Positions 24,225 to 34,400 of a DNA stretch of 64,000 bases are shown here, piece by piece (positions within the stretch are counted from its first letter, which is position 1; every line of letters starts with the position of its first letter). The translations under genes were made by a program, and so were the position numbers. The notes beneath the pieces were generated by a model. It had not been told where the DNA came from. It saw only the letters and a list, made by a program, of their open reading frames with translations, and made no database searches. The DNA lies in NCBI GenBank assembly GCA_029931535.1, contig JAQPZY010001670.1, positions 1,860,001 through 1,924,000 on the forward strand, written 5' to 3'. This stretch comes from Margaritifera margaritifera (Eukaryota > Mollusca > Bivalvia > Unionida > Margaritiferidae).

Positions 24225-24660
24225 ATGTCCAAAACTTGTGTGGTAATGAGCTAAATGCAATATAACTGATACATGAACAATGCTTTTAATAGCAGTCATA
24301 TTGGGTGTCACTCCAGTCTTGAAGCCTGTAACTTTCACCCAGTAAAATCTGGACTCTTAGGGTGAACAATGATAACAGCTTCTGAAGCAGATATTAATGA
24401 CAATAATTTAAATAAAAGAAAGAAAAACAAATTTAATATCCGATTTTTATCATCTCGGCATTCTACCTTTACTTTGACATCATAGAAAGAATGTTCTGTT
24501 GCACTTGTTTTATACCTTTTGAGCCCTGTAACAGGTGCTAACATTTCATTGTCAAAATCACTTTAGTCTCAGTTTATTTTCTGCTTGATAAGTAATGTGT
24601 ACAATTGCATCTGGAGACTACTAAATACTTTGTAGAGGTGAGCTATGTAATCATTGATAA
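24225..24660. repeat. Duplicated intron segment, copy 2
   Basis: Second copy of the segment at 21280-21750, more diverged at its left end. It terminates with GAGGTGAGCTATGTAATCAT about 30 bases before the acceptor of the candidate exon at 24674. Confidence 0.65.
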
Positions 24661-24673
24661 TATTCTTTTTAAG

Positions 24674-24816
24674 GTTGCCTCACTTATAAGACAGGGCACT
24701 TTTATGGTTTCCATGAGCAGTACTTTAAAGAGGGAGCACTTTATCTGACACTCACTTGCTTGTACAGATCAAATGGGTCACTTGGCTCTGCAGAGAGGCT
24801 GGCACTGCTCAGCTGA
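24674..24816 (+). CDS. Candidate alternative terminal exon of the lectin/CUB gene
   Basis: After a pyrimidine-rich acceptor (TATTCTTTTTAAG) an open frame entered in phase 1, the phase left by the lectin exon at 22442, encodes GCLTYKTGHFYGFHEQYFKE, then GALYLTLTCLYRSNGSLG, and stops at TGA 24814-24816. The spacing of Tyr, Glu and Cys residues faintly recalls small cysteine modules such as VWC, but I do not recognise the family. No good donor restoring phase 1 for the LDL-receptor exon is visible, so if transcribed it would end the protein directly after the lectin domain. It may instead be a chance open frame or a decayed exon. Position after the duplicated segment mirrors the real exon at 22236. 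Confidence 0.3.
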
Positions 24817-24909
24817 TTGTTTCAAGCTGTTTATAACCAAATGTATAGTAATTGTGTGTACAGCACTCATTTTGACAAGAAGTAGTTCCAGCACAAGGCT
24901 GTGCTGATA

Positions 24910-25162
24910 ATTGATAAATTAAACTAGACTTACCAAGTCGACATTTGATTGTAATTTCACGAACCCTATAAGTGCCTTAGTGATCACATGAGATGACATT
25001 GGTCACGTGACTGATCAGTCTTTAAGAAAGAAGAAATGGAAGCCTCAATGTCTTATCGGGTGGGAAATACCAAGGGTGGGCATGTGATCACTAAGGCACT
25101 TATGGGGTTCATGAAATTACAATCAAACGTCGACTTGGTAAGTCTAGTTTAATTTATCAATT
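24910..25162. mobile_element. Fold-back element made of DIRS-like terminal repeats
   Basis: Two 81-bp arms, 24910-24990 and 25082-25162, are near-perfect inverted copies (three mismatches), beginning ATTGATAAATTAAACTAGAC and containing GTGCCTTAGTGATCACATG. The inner part GAGATGACATTGGTCACGTG resembles the leader of the DIRS 5' end, and TGGAAGCCTC resembles the reverse complement of the sequence next to the 3' terminal repeat of the neighbouring DIRS-like element. It therefore looks like a DIRS relative reduced to its two ends. It abuts the 3' end of the 25159-29296 element. Confidence 0.75.
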
Positions 25163-25329
25163 TCACTTCCCCCATAAGCGTCTTGTGATCCCATGAGATT
25201 TTAGAGAGAGGCTTCCATGCATGGAATAGATTAACAACAACTTGAAGAAAAAAGGAAGAAACCTTTTATGTGTTGTTAGTAAATCAGATAACCCATAAAG
25301 CATAGTACATTACATCAGCATTATGAAAT

Positions 25330-26290
25330 TGCGGATGCAGACAAGACCTTTCTATTGAATTCCTGAATTTCCTGAAAGTACAGGCACTGGCCCAACCAGC
25401 TGCCTTCAAATTTTTACCCAATTGTGTGCACAGGCTGCAGAAACAGATGCAGCCCTTGTGCTATGAGCCTGAAAAAATGGATGTATCAATACCAGACTTT
25501 CTCATAACAGTCTTTATCCAGTTTGATATTGTGCCTTTAGCAACTTTTTTAAATGGGGGATTGTGTGCTGATGAATAGTTGTTTTTCGGATTGTTGCAAA
25601 AGTTTAGTCCATTGCAAATAACAATGTAAACGATCTACAACACACAATGTTTTGTCATGTGGATAGGATTCAAAAACAAAGGGCTCCACATGGTGCCCTG
25701 GTTTCGATTGTTTAAGCAATGAAGGCATGTGTATTTGTACACTGTTAACAGCAAAATAGATGCTGTTTGTTTGCATTAGGTGTAGTGTCTGACACCAAAG
25801 CAAGCAGCATGGCTAACTTCATCAAAGTTCCTGCAAGGACAACTGGTCATTGCATTGTAAAGATTTGAAATATTTAAACACCAGCTGCAATCCCACACAC
25901 ATGAGTACTTTGGAAACGAAGGCTTGGCAATGAACACTCTTCTCATAAATCTCTTAGGTAAAACATTATTGCTTAGAGTTGTTTGAGAAGTAAGACTAAC
26001 TAATGATGAAATTGCAGATCTAGCTGTATTTACAGAACTATAACCTAAACCTCTATATACTAATTCAGTTAAAAATTCTATAACAAAAGTGACAGGTGGG
26101 TCAAGTGGATTAATGTGTCTTTTATTTGAAAATAACATCCACTTTTGGAGATGACCCCAACACTGTTTTTTAGTTGATGTTCTCCATAAATTGATGATGA
26201 TGATGGCAGTCCTGTCTGATAATCCTTGACTTTTGATTGCTGTTCTGATAAATGAAAAACACCCATCTTCAATTTGTGGAGGGTGTGTCA
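25330..26290 (-). pseudogene. DIRS tyrosine recombinase, degenerate
   Basis: The N-terminal core-binding half is readable at 26260-25776: TFVIEFLTELVYRGLGYSSV and NTARSAISSLVS. The catalytic half follows in other frames: TISNWIKTVMRKSGIDTSIF, then the box HSTRAASVSAACA at about 25465-25427, which keeps the H-x-x-R pair, and AAGWASACTFRKF. In related recombinases the last motif reads TFRKFY, with Tyr as the nucleophile that attaches to DNA. Here Arg stands where Tyr is expected (TFRKFRNS). With at least three frameshifts or stops plus loss of the nucleophile, the enzyme is dead. Confidence 0.8.
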
Positions 26291-27838
26291 TCTTTGCGGG
26301 TTGTGTGCCAAGTGCAGAATCTCTTGTGGGCAGGACAGCAGAAAGCAAGGACCGACTACAGCATGCAGGACGCTGGGAAACCAAGGTTGTGTTGGCCATA
26401 GTGGTGCCACCACAATTAGATCTGCTTCTTCTTGGGCCATTTTTTGCAGCACTTCTCCCAAGAGACTGAAAGGTGGAAAGCAATAATAATAAGGCGGAAT
26501 TTGGTGATTTAGCGTCGAAGCAAATAAATCCACATCTATATGTCCATAGACTTTAATTATAGAATTAAAGACTGTAGAACTTAACTTCCAATCAGAATCC
26601 TCATTTATGTTTCTAGACAATCTATCTGCATCACAATTCAGTGTTCCCAGCAAATGAGAAGCACTTAACCAGATATTCCTAACTGAACACCACAGCCAGA
26701 TATCACGTGATAATTTATGCAAGATAGGGATGCGGCCACCCATTTTGTTTGACATATGAAACTGCTACAGAGTTATCCATATAGATGCCCACATGAGCGT
26801 ATTTCAACTCAGAACAAAGAGATTGTAATGTAAAAAGACAGCCTTTCAGTTCCAAGAAGTTAATATGATACAGTTTTTCCTCTTGATCCCAATGACCACC
26901 TATTTCAGCTTTGGTTCTGTGATTTACCAGCAAAAACCCAACAAAAATTATATTTTGGGTGGGTTCAAACACAGATTTTTCAGGGTGAATAGTCAATCCC
27001 AATGCATCAAGTGTACGAACTGTTTCCTGAACATTTTCTCTACACTGGTCATAAGAATCCCCTAACAAACAACTATCCTCAATGTATGCCACATTTGTGA
27101 AACCTATTTGTCTCAATGATGCAAAAACTGGCTTCAACAGCTTGCTGAAATGCGTGGTGCAGATGCCAAACCATTCGGCAAGCAGGTAAATTCATAAATA
27201 TTCTCAAACCACATAAAATGCAAATACTTTCTATACTTCTGAGCCACAGGAACAGAGTAGTAAGCATCCTTTAAATCAACCGATGCAAAGAAACAATTTG
27301 TGCTAATGGCCCTAACAGCTGTTTTTAAAGTTTCCATTTTGAAATGTATCTTCTTGACATTTGTATTGAAATGTTTTAAATTCAGGATAAGTCTCACAGA
27401 CCCATCTCTTTTAGGTTGAATGAAAATGTTTGAAAAATATTCTCCAGGCATGGAATTAACTTGATGAATAATACCTTTTGTAAGAAATTTGTGAATTTCA
27501 TCATTGATTTGTCTTTCTTCATTAATATAGAAATTAATTTGGTTTGTTTAATATGTCTGTACAGGTTGTTGTTCTAACTCAATTTCATAACCTTGAACAG
27601 TATTCAGAATCCAAACATCCGAAGTAATATTCTGCCAGCCTTCAAAAAATGCAGAAATTTTCCTAGCAAAAAAATTGTCTGGTGTGTTGTTCATACAAGA
27701 AACATCATATGTACTTACATTGTGCTGCATACTATTGGCCTGGGAAGATGTTACTGATCTTTCCGATGTTTGGGAAACCCTGTTCCTTGTTTCTGAACTT
27801 TTTTGTAGCCTTGCCTTGAGCGATGATTGGTCTGCCAC
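26288..27838 (-). pseudogene. DIRS reverse transcriptase / RNase H, broken
   Basis: Pieces in order on the minus strand: RT entry at 27838-27548 (ISAFFEGWQNITSDVWILNT, GYEIELEQQPVQ), then a stop; fingers/palm at 27451-27134 (GSVRLILNLKHFNTNVKKIH, FFASVDLKDAYYSVPVAQKY); palm with the catalytic box at about 27087 (NVAYIEDSCLLGDS) and thumb (GLTIHPEKSVFEPTQNIIFV) at 27137-26715; RNase H (HINFLELKGCLFTLQSL, GIYMDNSVAVSYVKQNG); then LGTLNCDADRLSR, YCFPPFSLLGEVLQKM and VAPLWPTQPWFPSVL at 26755-26288. The active site reads Y-I-E-D, where DIRS elements normally have Y-I-D-D, so one metal-binding Asp is replaced by Glu. Frames change at about 27135, 26750 and 26280, and a stop separates the first two pieces. 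Confidence 0.85.
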
Positions 27839-27884
27839 TGAAAATTACGGTTCCGGGAGTGTCCACCCCGTGAATAGGGTCGTC

Positions 27885-28820
27885 TTAATAAAGGCACATT
27901 GCTTCTTGACATTTAGTCCACTTTTTGTTTAGCTGCATCCTGTCGTTTCTTCCAAGTAGCTGAGTCCCAGCCTTCTGAGATTCGTTAACCTTCGTGATCT
28001 GCCCATTTAGGTTGTCACCAAAAAGCCAGTCGGTGACAGGGTTTGCGGCAGCACAGATAGGCTGATACACATCAGTTAGCTCTGGCTTTATGAGCTCATG
28101 GCACTTGAGGCTGAAATCGCGGAACACAAAGGACAACAATTTGAAAATGTCCATGACAAAATCCCGGACTGAATCCAACGGTAATTCCCGTAGGTTGTTC
28201 CTATGCTTTTTAAACAGTTCAATATCTGCACTCTTCGTCTTTTTGGACATTGCATTCCAGACCTCAATATTCACTCTGGGCACCTTTAAATTGTCACAAT
28301 TTCCTGGTCTGAGATACTTCTCCTGTAAATGTTTAACCTTTTCGGGAGTTAACACGGAATGCAGGCCTTTAATGAAAACTTCAGCCAGCTTTTCGTCTAC
28401 ATTTGGGCCCGCTTTTTGCTGCTCCAACAAAAAACTTTCAACCTCTGCAAACAATTCATCATCATTGTTCGCAGCGACCTCTTCAGAGTCTGTATCTGGC
28501 ATAATTAGCCCGGAGACATCTCCAATATCGACATCCGAGTCTACCTCCCCTACTTCATGCTGCAAGTCCACCGCAAACTGACCAATGCGTGACGTACCTG
28601 CAGAATCTGCAGCAGATGTGGTTGGCATTTGCATCTTACTAGCAATGCTGGCCATTATTTCTTCCATTTTTGTCAAGCATGCATGCATTTTTGACACCAC
28701 ATCTGCATTTTGTGCCCACAGCTGACATTGCATCGCCAATTCTTTATCCAGAGCAGCCATATTGGTACTTTGGGCGGAAGTCACGTGACTTCTGCTAGTA
28801 GACCCAGACAATGAGATCAC
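27885..28820 (-). CDS. DIRS gag-like ORF
   Basis: A 311-codon intact ORF is the first gene of the minus-strand DIRS-like element. It starts about 430 bp inside the terminal repeat. The N-terminal half has a helical, coiled-coil-like stretch (MQCQLWAQNADVVSKMHACL, then TKMEEIMASIASKMQ) and an acidic linker (DSDVDIGDVS, PDTDSEE). The C-terminal half has the conserved DIRS gag phrase VNIEVWNAMSKKTKSADIEL, then DVYQPICAAANPVTDWLFG. Gag proteins of this class are thought to package element RNA. No zinc knuckle is visible. The start ATG at 28818-28820 is the first in frame. An uninterrupted gag next to a broken pol suggests the copy is not extremely old, or that gag survived by chance. Confidence 0.85.
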   Translation of the reverse strand: MISLSGSTSRSHVTSAQSTNMAALDKELAMQCQLWAQNADVVSKMHACLTKMEEIMASIASKMQMPTTSAADSAGTSRIGQFAVDLQHEVGEVDSDVDIGDVSGLIMPDTDSEEVAANNDDELFAEVESFLLEQQKAGPNVDEKLAEVFIKGLHSVLTPEKVKHLQEKYLRPGNCDNLKVPRVNIEVWNAMSKKTKSADIELFKKHRNNLRELPLDSVRDFVMDIFKLLSFVFRDFSLKCHELIKPELTDVYQPICAAANPVTDWLFGDNLNGQITKVNESQKAGTQLLGRNDRMQLNKKWTKCQEAMCLY

Positions 28821-28868
28821 GTCATTTTCTATTTGTAATGGCCACCTTAGGTCAAACGCACTTGTTTC

Positions 28869-29295
28869 CCCATCAAAACTGTAGTGGAAGATGTGCCGAG
28901 ATCATCTATGTCGTTTTCCTTTCATTTACGACAGTTTTTGAGTATTTCACTCATTAAGCCCCGTCCCCTCTGGGATCTGTCTTGGGTGGTTTGCATCCTC
29001 CATTGTCTGAAAACTTGGCAGTCCAGTGAAAACTTGCAAGATTTGGGAAATGGCCTGCACACTTTGCCTCTGCAAATGTGCACCCCAATCTATGAAAATT
29101 ATTGCTCACGAATGGCGAAAGAATGATAACTGCAACACTTTTCTGTAGAAAATCATAAATTATGCTGTATATTTGTGTTTTCTTCTTTAAAATGTTGCTC
29201 CCAAACTGATCACATCAATGTAACCGTGGTTCTGATCAGTCACGTGACCAATGTCGTCTCATGGGATCACGAGGCACTTATGGGGGAAGTGAAAT
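28869..29295 (-). repeat. 5' terminal region of the DIRS-like element
   Basis: Terminal repeat plus leader, of which an inverted, near-identical copy lies at 22875-23301. The outermost 40 bp are the true terminal inverted repeat shared with 25159-25199. Confidence 0.85.
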
Positions 29296-29545
29296 TAAGA
29301 TTGCAATCTGGAACATCTATCATGGATAGGGACAGAGGAAGTGAAATATTGAGATTTTCTTGCTGTTCAAGTGGGACTTTTCCAAATACAGTTTTGGGGT
29401 TGCCCATACAAAATATGGACAGCTTGATAGCCCTAAGTTTTATAGCAGAATCATCCTTGTTGTGCAAGTAAGGACAGTTATTCATGTAAGACAGATATCT
29501 TGTTTGAATATCTTCCAACTTTTATTTTCTAAACATTTTATGCAG

Positions 29546-29644
29546 GCTATTTTCGGTGTGAAAATGGACGTGGATGTCTCAATCCCAAGTGGTTGTGTGA
29601 TGGGGAAAATGACTGTGGAGACAACTCTGATGAGAAGAACTGCC
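29546..29644 (+). CDS. Lectin/CUB gene, LDL-receptor class A exon
   Basis: A 99-nt exon between acceptor TTATGCAG and donor GTAAGT, symmetrical phase 1-1, so it can be skipped or duplicated without breaking the frame. It encodes [20 protein letters not shown] and ends [13 protein letters not shown]. This is a complete LDL-receptor class A module: C-x-x-G-x-x-C-x-x-x-x-W-x-C-D-G-x-x-D-C-x-D-x-S-D-E-x-x-C with the calcium-binding acidic cluster D-G-E-N-D...D-N-S-D-E intact. The first cysteine of the usual six comes from the FRC position and the remainder from the downstream spacing; I count five in the exon (positions RC, GC, LC, DC, NC), so the first cysteine of the canonical six, before the aromatic residue, is not encoded here and may come from the preceding PAC or CLQ segment. 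The lectin exon ends YPACLQ, which supplies it. Confidence 0.93.
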
Positions 29645-29764
29645 GTAAGTTTACGTTGAATAGCTTAATTATTGATTAGGTTGATAGTGGTAGCAGACAG
29701 AACATTTCATTAACAATCAGTATGGTAATTGGGAAAGTGAAAAGCTTTATCAGTTGATAGTGTG

Positions 29765-30370
29765 CTAATGTCATGAATATGGAAAGTACCATAATGATTC
29801 TAATGTCATGAATATGGAAAGTACTATACTTATTCTAATGTCATGAATATGGAAAGTACCATAATGATTCTAATGCCATGAATATGAAAAGTACCATAAT
29901 GATTCTAATGTCATGAATATAGAAAGTACCATAATGATTCTAATGTCATGAATATGGAAAGTACCATAATGATTCTAATGCCATGAATATGAAAAGTACC
30001 ATAATGATTTTTATGTCATGAATATGGAAAGTACTATAACTATTCTAACGTCATGAATATGGAAAGTACCATAATGATTCTAATGTCATGAATATGAAAA
30101 GTACCATAATGATTCTAATGTCATGAATATAGAAAGTACCATAATGATTCTAATGTAATGAATATAGAAAGTACCATAATGATTCTAATGCCAATGCCAT
30201 GAATATGGAAGGTACCATAATGATTCTAATGCCATGAATATGAAAGTACTATACTTATTCTGATGTCATAAATATAGAAAGTACCATAATGATTCTAATG
30301 CCATGAATATGGAAGGTACCATAATGATTCTAATGCCATGAATATGGAAAGAACCATAATGATGCTAATA
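29765..30370. repeat. 35-bp minisatellite, about 17 copies
   Basis: Unit TAATGTCATGAATATGGAAA plus GTACCATAATGATTC. Variants alternate GTC/GCC, TGG/TAG/TGA and ACCATAATG/ACTATACTT. One copy has an internal partial duplication (CCAATGCC near 30190). It lies in the intron just downstream of the LDL-receptor exon. Confidence 0.95.
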
Positions 30371-31640
30371 TCAAGTATGTTTCAAGTTTGAAGACATTAA
30401 CATTTGAGGACATGATCTTTCAAAGGTTACAAATTGTGATTATTTAGGTGATATAGCTAGTTGAACATACCTTCTTGTATGTGTTATTTTGACTTTGCTA
30501 GTAAAATTATCTTGTTTTATCTGCCTTAATGCTCAAGTTTGGGAACATGCAAAAGGGAATGGGAAACCTGTTTGAGGAGTGTCTCATGCAGTTGAAACTT
30601 TATTTTACATACTTTTTATAACTCATATTAATCAGTCCTAATGGTTCAGATTTTCGTGTTAAATTGGGGCCTTTTGTGGAGGACAAAACTTTACAGTCAA
30701 GAGAACAGTACTGAGCTTGGATGAACAACCACTTTATCCTTTCATATGCTAGAAATCAAATCCAGGACCACAGAGGTAGTTAACGAATTCTTATACAAGG
30801 AAAAGGATAATGACAGTATCCACTGCATGTACTTGAGAATAGTTCAGGCAGTGGAATTGTTGTCTTATATATAGGAAAGATCAAATCTCTTGTTTCCACA
30901 TTTATTTTATAATTGGAACTATAATATCAATTGTACTATTCCAGCCTTGGTGGTTTGGTACAGAAAATTTATCAGTCACCCAAAATAAGCGTTCTTTTTG
31001 AAAGTTGGAAACTGGTAAAATTCACTATAATATAATTAAAATCTTTCTTCCAGCTGTTATTTTTTTTATATATAAATATCTTATATTTGAATAAAAGTAT
31101 ACACAGAGCAACAGAGATACTAAGATGCAGGTTAGCATAGTTTCTTAATTTTGAGAGTTAATAAGTTTAATTTTTAAATTTATGACTATTCTCAGTCTGA
31201 TTGTATAGTGACAGATTTTTGTTTCAAAGGGGCATATAAGTCTGGAAGTTACTCTCACTTTAGACCGTTCAATGGCATATCATAAAATGACTTGCCTAAC
31301 TTAAATCACATTTGATAGAAGTAAAAATTCTTTTTATTAATTTCTTTCTTTGAATTCATATTTTCTACCAACAACATTAGGTTAAAAGCAATTTTATCCA
31401 TGTTATTGATATTGTGGACTCGACTGTAAACTTTATTATGAGCATTCTTCTACTTTAAGATTGAATTCTATGTGTGAAATGTAGAAAATAAGTGCCTTTT
31501 TGGCTCTGAAATGTTTCAAGATGAACTTGTATGTTTTGCTGAAAAATCAGTTGATCTGTGAGCTGATAACAATCAACAACAGTACCCTCATAAATAAATA
31601 TTTATTGATATATTCCTGCCTAGTGGCAAGTAAAGCTGTC
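30371..31640. other. Intron of the lectin/CUB gene
   Basis: No gene, transposon gene or repeat recognised. AT-rich. Confidence 0.55.
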
Positions 31641-31659
31641 AAAATTTTATTAAACATCT

Positions 31660-32480
31660 ACCGGGTACCCGTTGATCCTAATGATCGGTTACTCGGGTAC
31701 CCGATCAAAATTGTATTAAGGTAAATGTGTACAAACCCTTGCTACTAGTGTTGTCCATGTCTATGTTATGAGTTCCAACGAGATGGTGTCGTATAGTACT
31801 CGTGTTACCACCTTTAGAGGACAATGTTATTTTACACAGGTTGCATTCAGCACTATTTTCATCCAGTCGCTTAGCATACGCCCACACTTTCGCTGTTTTA
31901 CCCATTTTTAATTTTAAAAAGTAATTGTTTTTAAATTGCTGCACTATCCTCTCTGAATATGGTACTGTGTAATGATTAACCAATGATATGAAATGCCAGG
32001 TGCTTACTCGTCCAAGTTTCTCAACCAGTGACACATTCTTTAATCTCGCTGACAGAAGTGTCAGAGCAATTCAAACTGACAACTAGCATGAACAAAGATC
32101 AAATGAAATGCCGCTTAACTACATGCACTTTATGATGAAGGGTAATCATATTGTGAATGGAGAGGTCGTTGTAAATAGTTAAAATCCTTCACAGTGTTGG
32201 CTCCTATATTTTTTCATACACTATCTTTTCCCCAAAATGATAATTAATTTTTTTACACATTATTTTTCGTACTTTCAAGAAACAAAATGTTGTTTACATA
32301 GTGACTTCCTGTTAAAAAAAGTATCGACTTATAGGTCAGCAGATATGGTCACTCCTGATGTCGGCAGATATAATCGTCGATCTGAACTTAGCGGTGTTTT
32401 TTACATGAATACAACGGGTACCCTATGGCTCATTTTATTATCTGGGAAATTATCAACGGGCGGGTATCCGAGTACCCCTA
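31660..32480 (-). mobile_element. hAT-like remnant containing a BED finger
   Basis: GGGTACCCG-type motifs recur at both sides: ACCGGGTACCCGTTGATC and ACTCGGGTACCCGATC near 31660-31710, and ACGGGTACCC and GGGTATCCGAGTACCCC near 32415-32480. They have partly inverted arrangement and resemble subterminal repeats of a DNA transposon. Between them only a BED-finger reading frame is visible and no catalytic domain, so this is an internally deleted copy. Exact ends were not determined. Confidence 0.45.
31705..32034 (-). CDS. BED-type zinc-finger ORF (hAT remnant)
   Basis: 109 codons. Residues from about 45 read MGKTAKVWAYAKRLDENSAE followed by CNLCKITLSSKGGNTSTIRH and HLVGTHNIDM. This is a BED finger: aromatic VWAYA entry, C-x-x-C at CNLC, and the H-(x)4-5-H pair RHHLVGTH. 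BED fingers bind DNA and are found at the N-terminus of hAT transposases and of host proteins derived from them. The start codon is uncertain; the methionine before GKTAKVW is more likely than the first one, because the preceding 43 residues have no domain character. No splice donor leading to a further exon is obvious, so it is probably a fossil entry exon of a transposase. Confidence 0.55.
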   Translation of the reverse strand: MSLVEKLGRVSTWHFISLVNHYTVPYSERIVQQFKNNYFLKLKMGKTAKVWAYAKRLDENSAECNLCKITLSSKGGNTSTIRHHLVGTHNIDMDNTSSKGLYTFTLIQF

Positions 32481-33231
32481 GGCATCTAGGCATCTTTAGT
32501 GGCAAGGTCAAGATTACAGCTAGCAGAAAATTCCATGTTTTTTTTTTTACTGACTAATAATGTAGACTGTTGTGGTTTATATCTGACAAACAAGTATTGA
32601 TTGAAATCTGTTGATGTTTAGGATACAGTTGATTGTGATAAACATACTACTCTTTATTAATGTTTTGTACTGCAGTGAATGAATTTACCTTGGCTTGGGT
32701 AGGGTGGGAGTGGGCAAATCTCAAATTTATGCGATATTACCAATTTATATCTTACACTGATACCATTGTGCTGGACTTTAGAACAATTCATCACAATGGT
32801 GATATTTATAACATCACTATTTAACCACTGTAATGAGATTACAGCCTATTAGAGAATAAACCAGTTGGTCAGGTATTGAAAATGACGTAAATAAATGGTG
32901 AGCTGAATTAAAAGAACTCCATCAGGTTTACTTGCAGTTTAAACATGTATCACCTCAAGGTACATTATGCTACATTACATCATAATATACAGCAAAGATA
33001 TTTTGTTCTAAAGATGTACAGTAAAGTGAAATATTGTTAGGAAGCTAGGCTGCCATGACTGTTGGTCGTAAAGGAATGATCCTAATATGTAGAAAAATCT
33101 GAAAGAATTTCCTTTACATTTTTAAAAAAAAAAAAAATTAATAAAATGGGTAGTGAGTTCCTGTTTATGCAAAATTTGACCATACTGGACAAAAAATGTG
33201 GATATTGAGTCAGAGAGTTCATTTTAATTTT
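32481..33231. other. Intron, no gene seen
   Basis: AT-rich with a short A run near 33123. Nothing else recognised. Confidence 0.5.
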
Positions 33232-34400
33232 TTAGCTCACCTGGCTGGGAGGTTAAGTGAGCTTATTCTGTGACCCTGAATCTGTCTTGTTTCATCTGTT
33301 GTGTGTTGTGCATAATGCAACGGTCAACATTTCCTATATTTAACTTCTTGAAAACCAGCAGATCAATTACAACCACATTTGGTGGAGAATATTTTCCAAC
33401 ATTTTTTTCTTGAGCCCACCATGGCAGAAACTGAACATAGCAATCTGTGTGTATGTCCATTTGTTCGTCCATACATCTGTCAGGATATACAGAATCAACC
33501 AAGATTAAGGTCAGTGTTCAAGTTTTTAGATTGAGCTCAAAGTTGTAATTCTTTACTTTGTAGATAAATAAAAGGTGGGATCAAGTATAAGGGTGTCTCT
33601 TCTTTTTTTTAACTCACCTGTTTGAACTTTTGATATGTCTCTTCACCCATCATGCATCTTTCAACATTTCAAGATATATTCAACTCTATCTTAAAATCAA
33701 GTTAACCAATTTCAGACAAAATTGGCAGAGAGCATCCTGGCATGTAAACCGTTCAAGTTTATACATATGATGCAATCCATCATCAAATATGGCTGTGATA
33801 ACTAAATATAGAAAAACCTAACATGACTTCATAAAAACTGCTGAACAGAATCTGACCAAATTGACAGAGAGCATGCTTGCCTAAAGGTCTTTCAGGTTGT
33901 ACAGATTATGCCGATCCCTCATCAAATAAGGCCATCATTACTAAAAGTGTGAAAACCTTTGAAAGATTTCTCTTACCAGTGCTAAACAGAGTTTTATAAA
34001 ATTTGACAAAAGCATCTTGCCATGAGGACCTTGTAGGTTTATACAGATGGTGCCAGTGTGCCATCAAGTATGTCCAAACAGAACTTGACCAAATTTGGAT
34101 AGAAATATCCTGGCTTAAAGGCATTTCAGATTTATACAAATGATGCCAGTCTGCCATCAAATATGGCCACTGTTACTAAAAATAAAAACACCTTCTAATA
34201 GCTTTTTCACAGAAGCTGAATTTGACCAAATTTTACAGAATGTATTCTTGGCTTAAGGTCATGTAGATTTTTACAAATGATGTTAATTAGCCATAAAATG
34301 TGACTTCTTACTGAAAATAACTTTTTCTTAACAAATGATTGAAAAGAAGTTGGCCCAATTTGACAGCATCATCACATAAAGCCTTTCAAGTTTGCAAGAA
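33232..34400. repeat. Dispersed repeat starting TAGCTCACCTGGC with internal tandem units
   Basis: It opens TTTAGCTCACCTGGCTGGGA and GGTTAAGTGAGCTTAT, a form I associate with a very common dispersed repeat of bivalve and other marine invertebrate genomes. From about 33640 it becomes a degenerate tandem array of roughly 130-150 bp units with the phrases 'gaccaaatttgacagaa.gcatcctggc.taaaggcctttcaggttt.tacagatgatgccagt..gccatcaaatatggcc'. A related array lies at 46560-47170. Confidence 0.7.

Larger units (their letters stand above)
25159..29296 (-). mobile_element. DIRS-like YR retrotransposon, minus strand
   Basis: About 4.1 kb bounded by a terminal inverted repeat of about 40 bp (AATTTCACTTCCCCCATAAG plus 20 bp) at 25159-25199 and 29256-29296. 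From the right end leftward it holds a leader, an intact gag-like ORF (28820-27885), RT, RNase H, a post-RNase H region and a tyrosine recombinase. This order, and the inverted rather than direct terminal repeats, define DIRS-type elements, which integrate with a tyrosine recombinase and leave no target duplication. RT and recombinase frames are broken. It lies in the intron between the lectin and LDL-receptor exons. Confidence 0.88.

Noticed and set aside
23302..25158. Reading 22875-29296 as one long DIRS element
   Set aside because: The DNA between 23302 and 25158 is made of host repeats and the duplicated intron segment, and a terminal repeat lies at 25159, so the element ends there.
28090..28581. 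163-codon plus-strand frame
   Set aside because: Antisense shadow of the DIRS gag ORF, which has family motifs on the minus strand.
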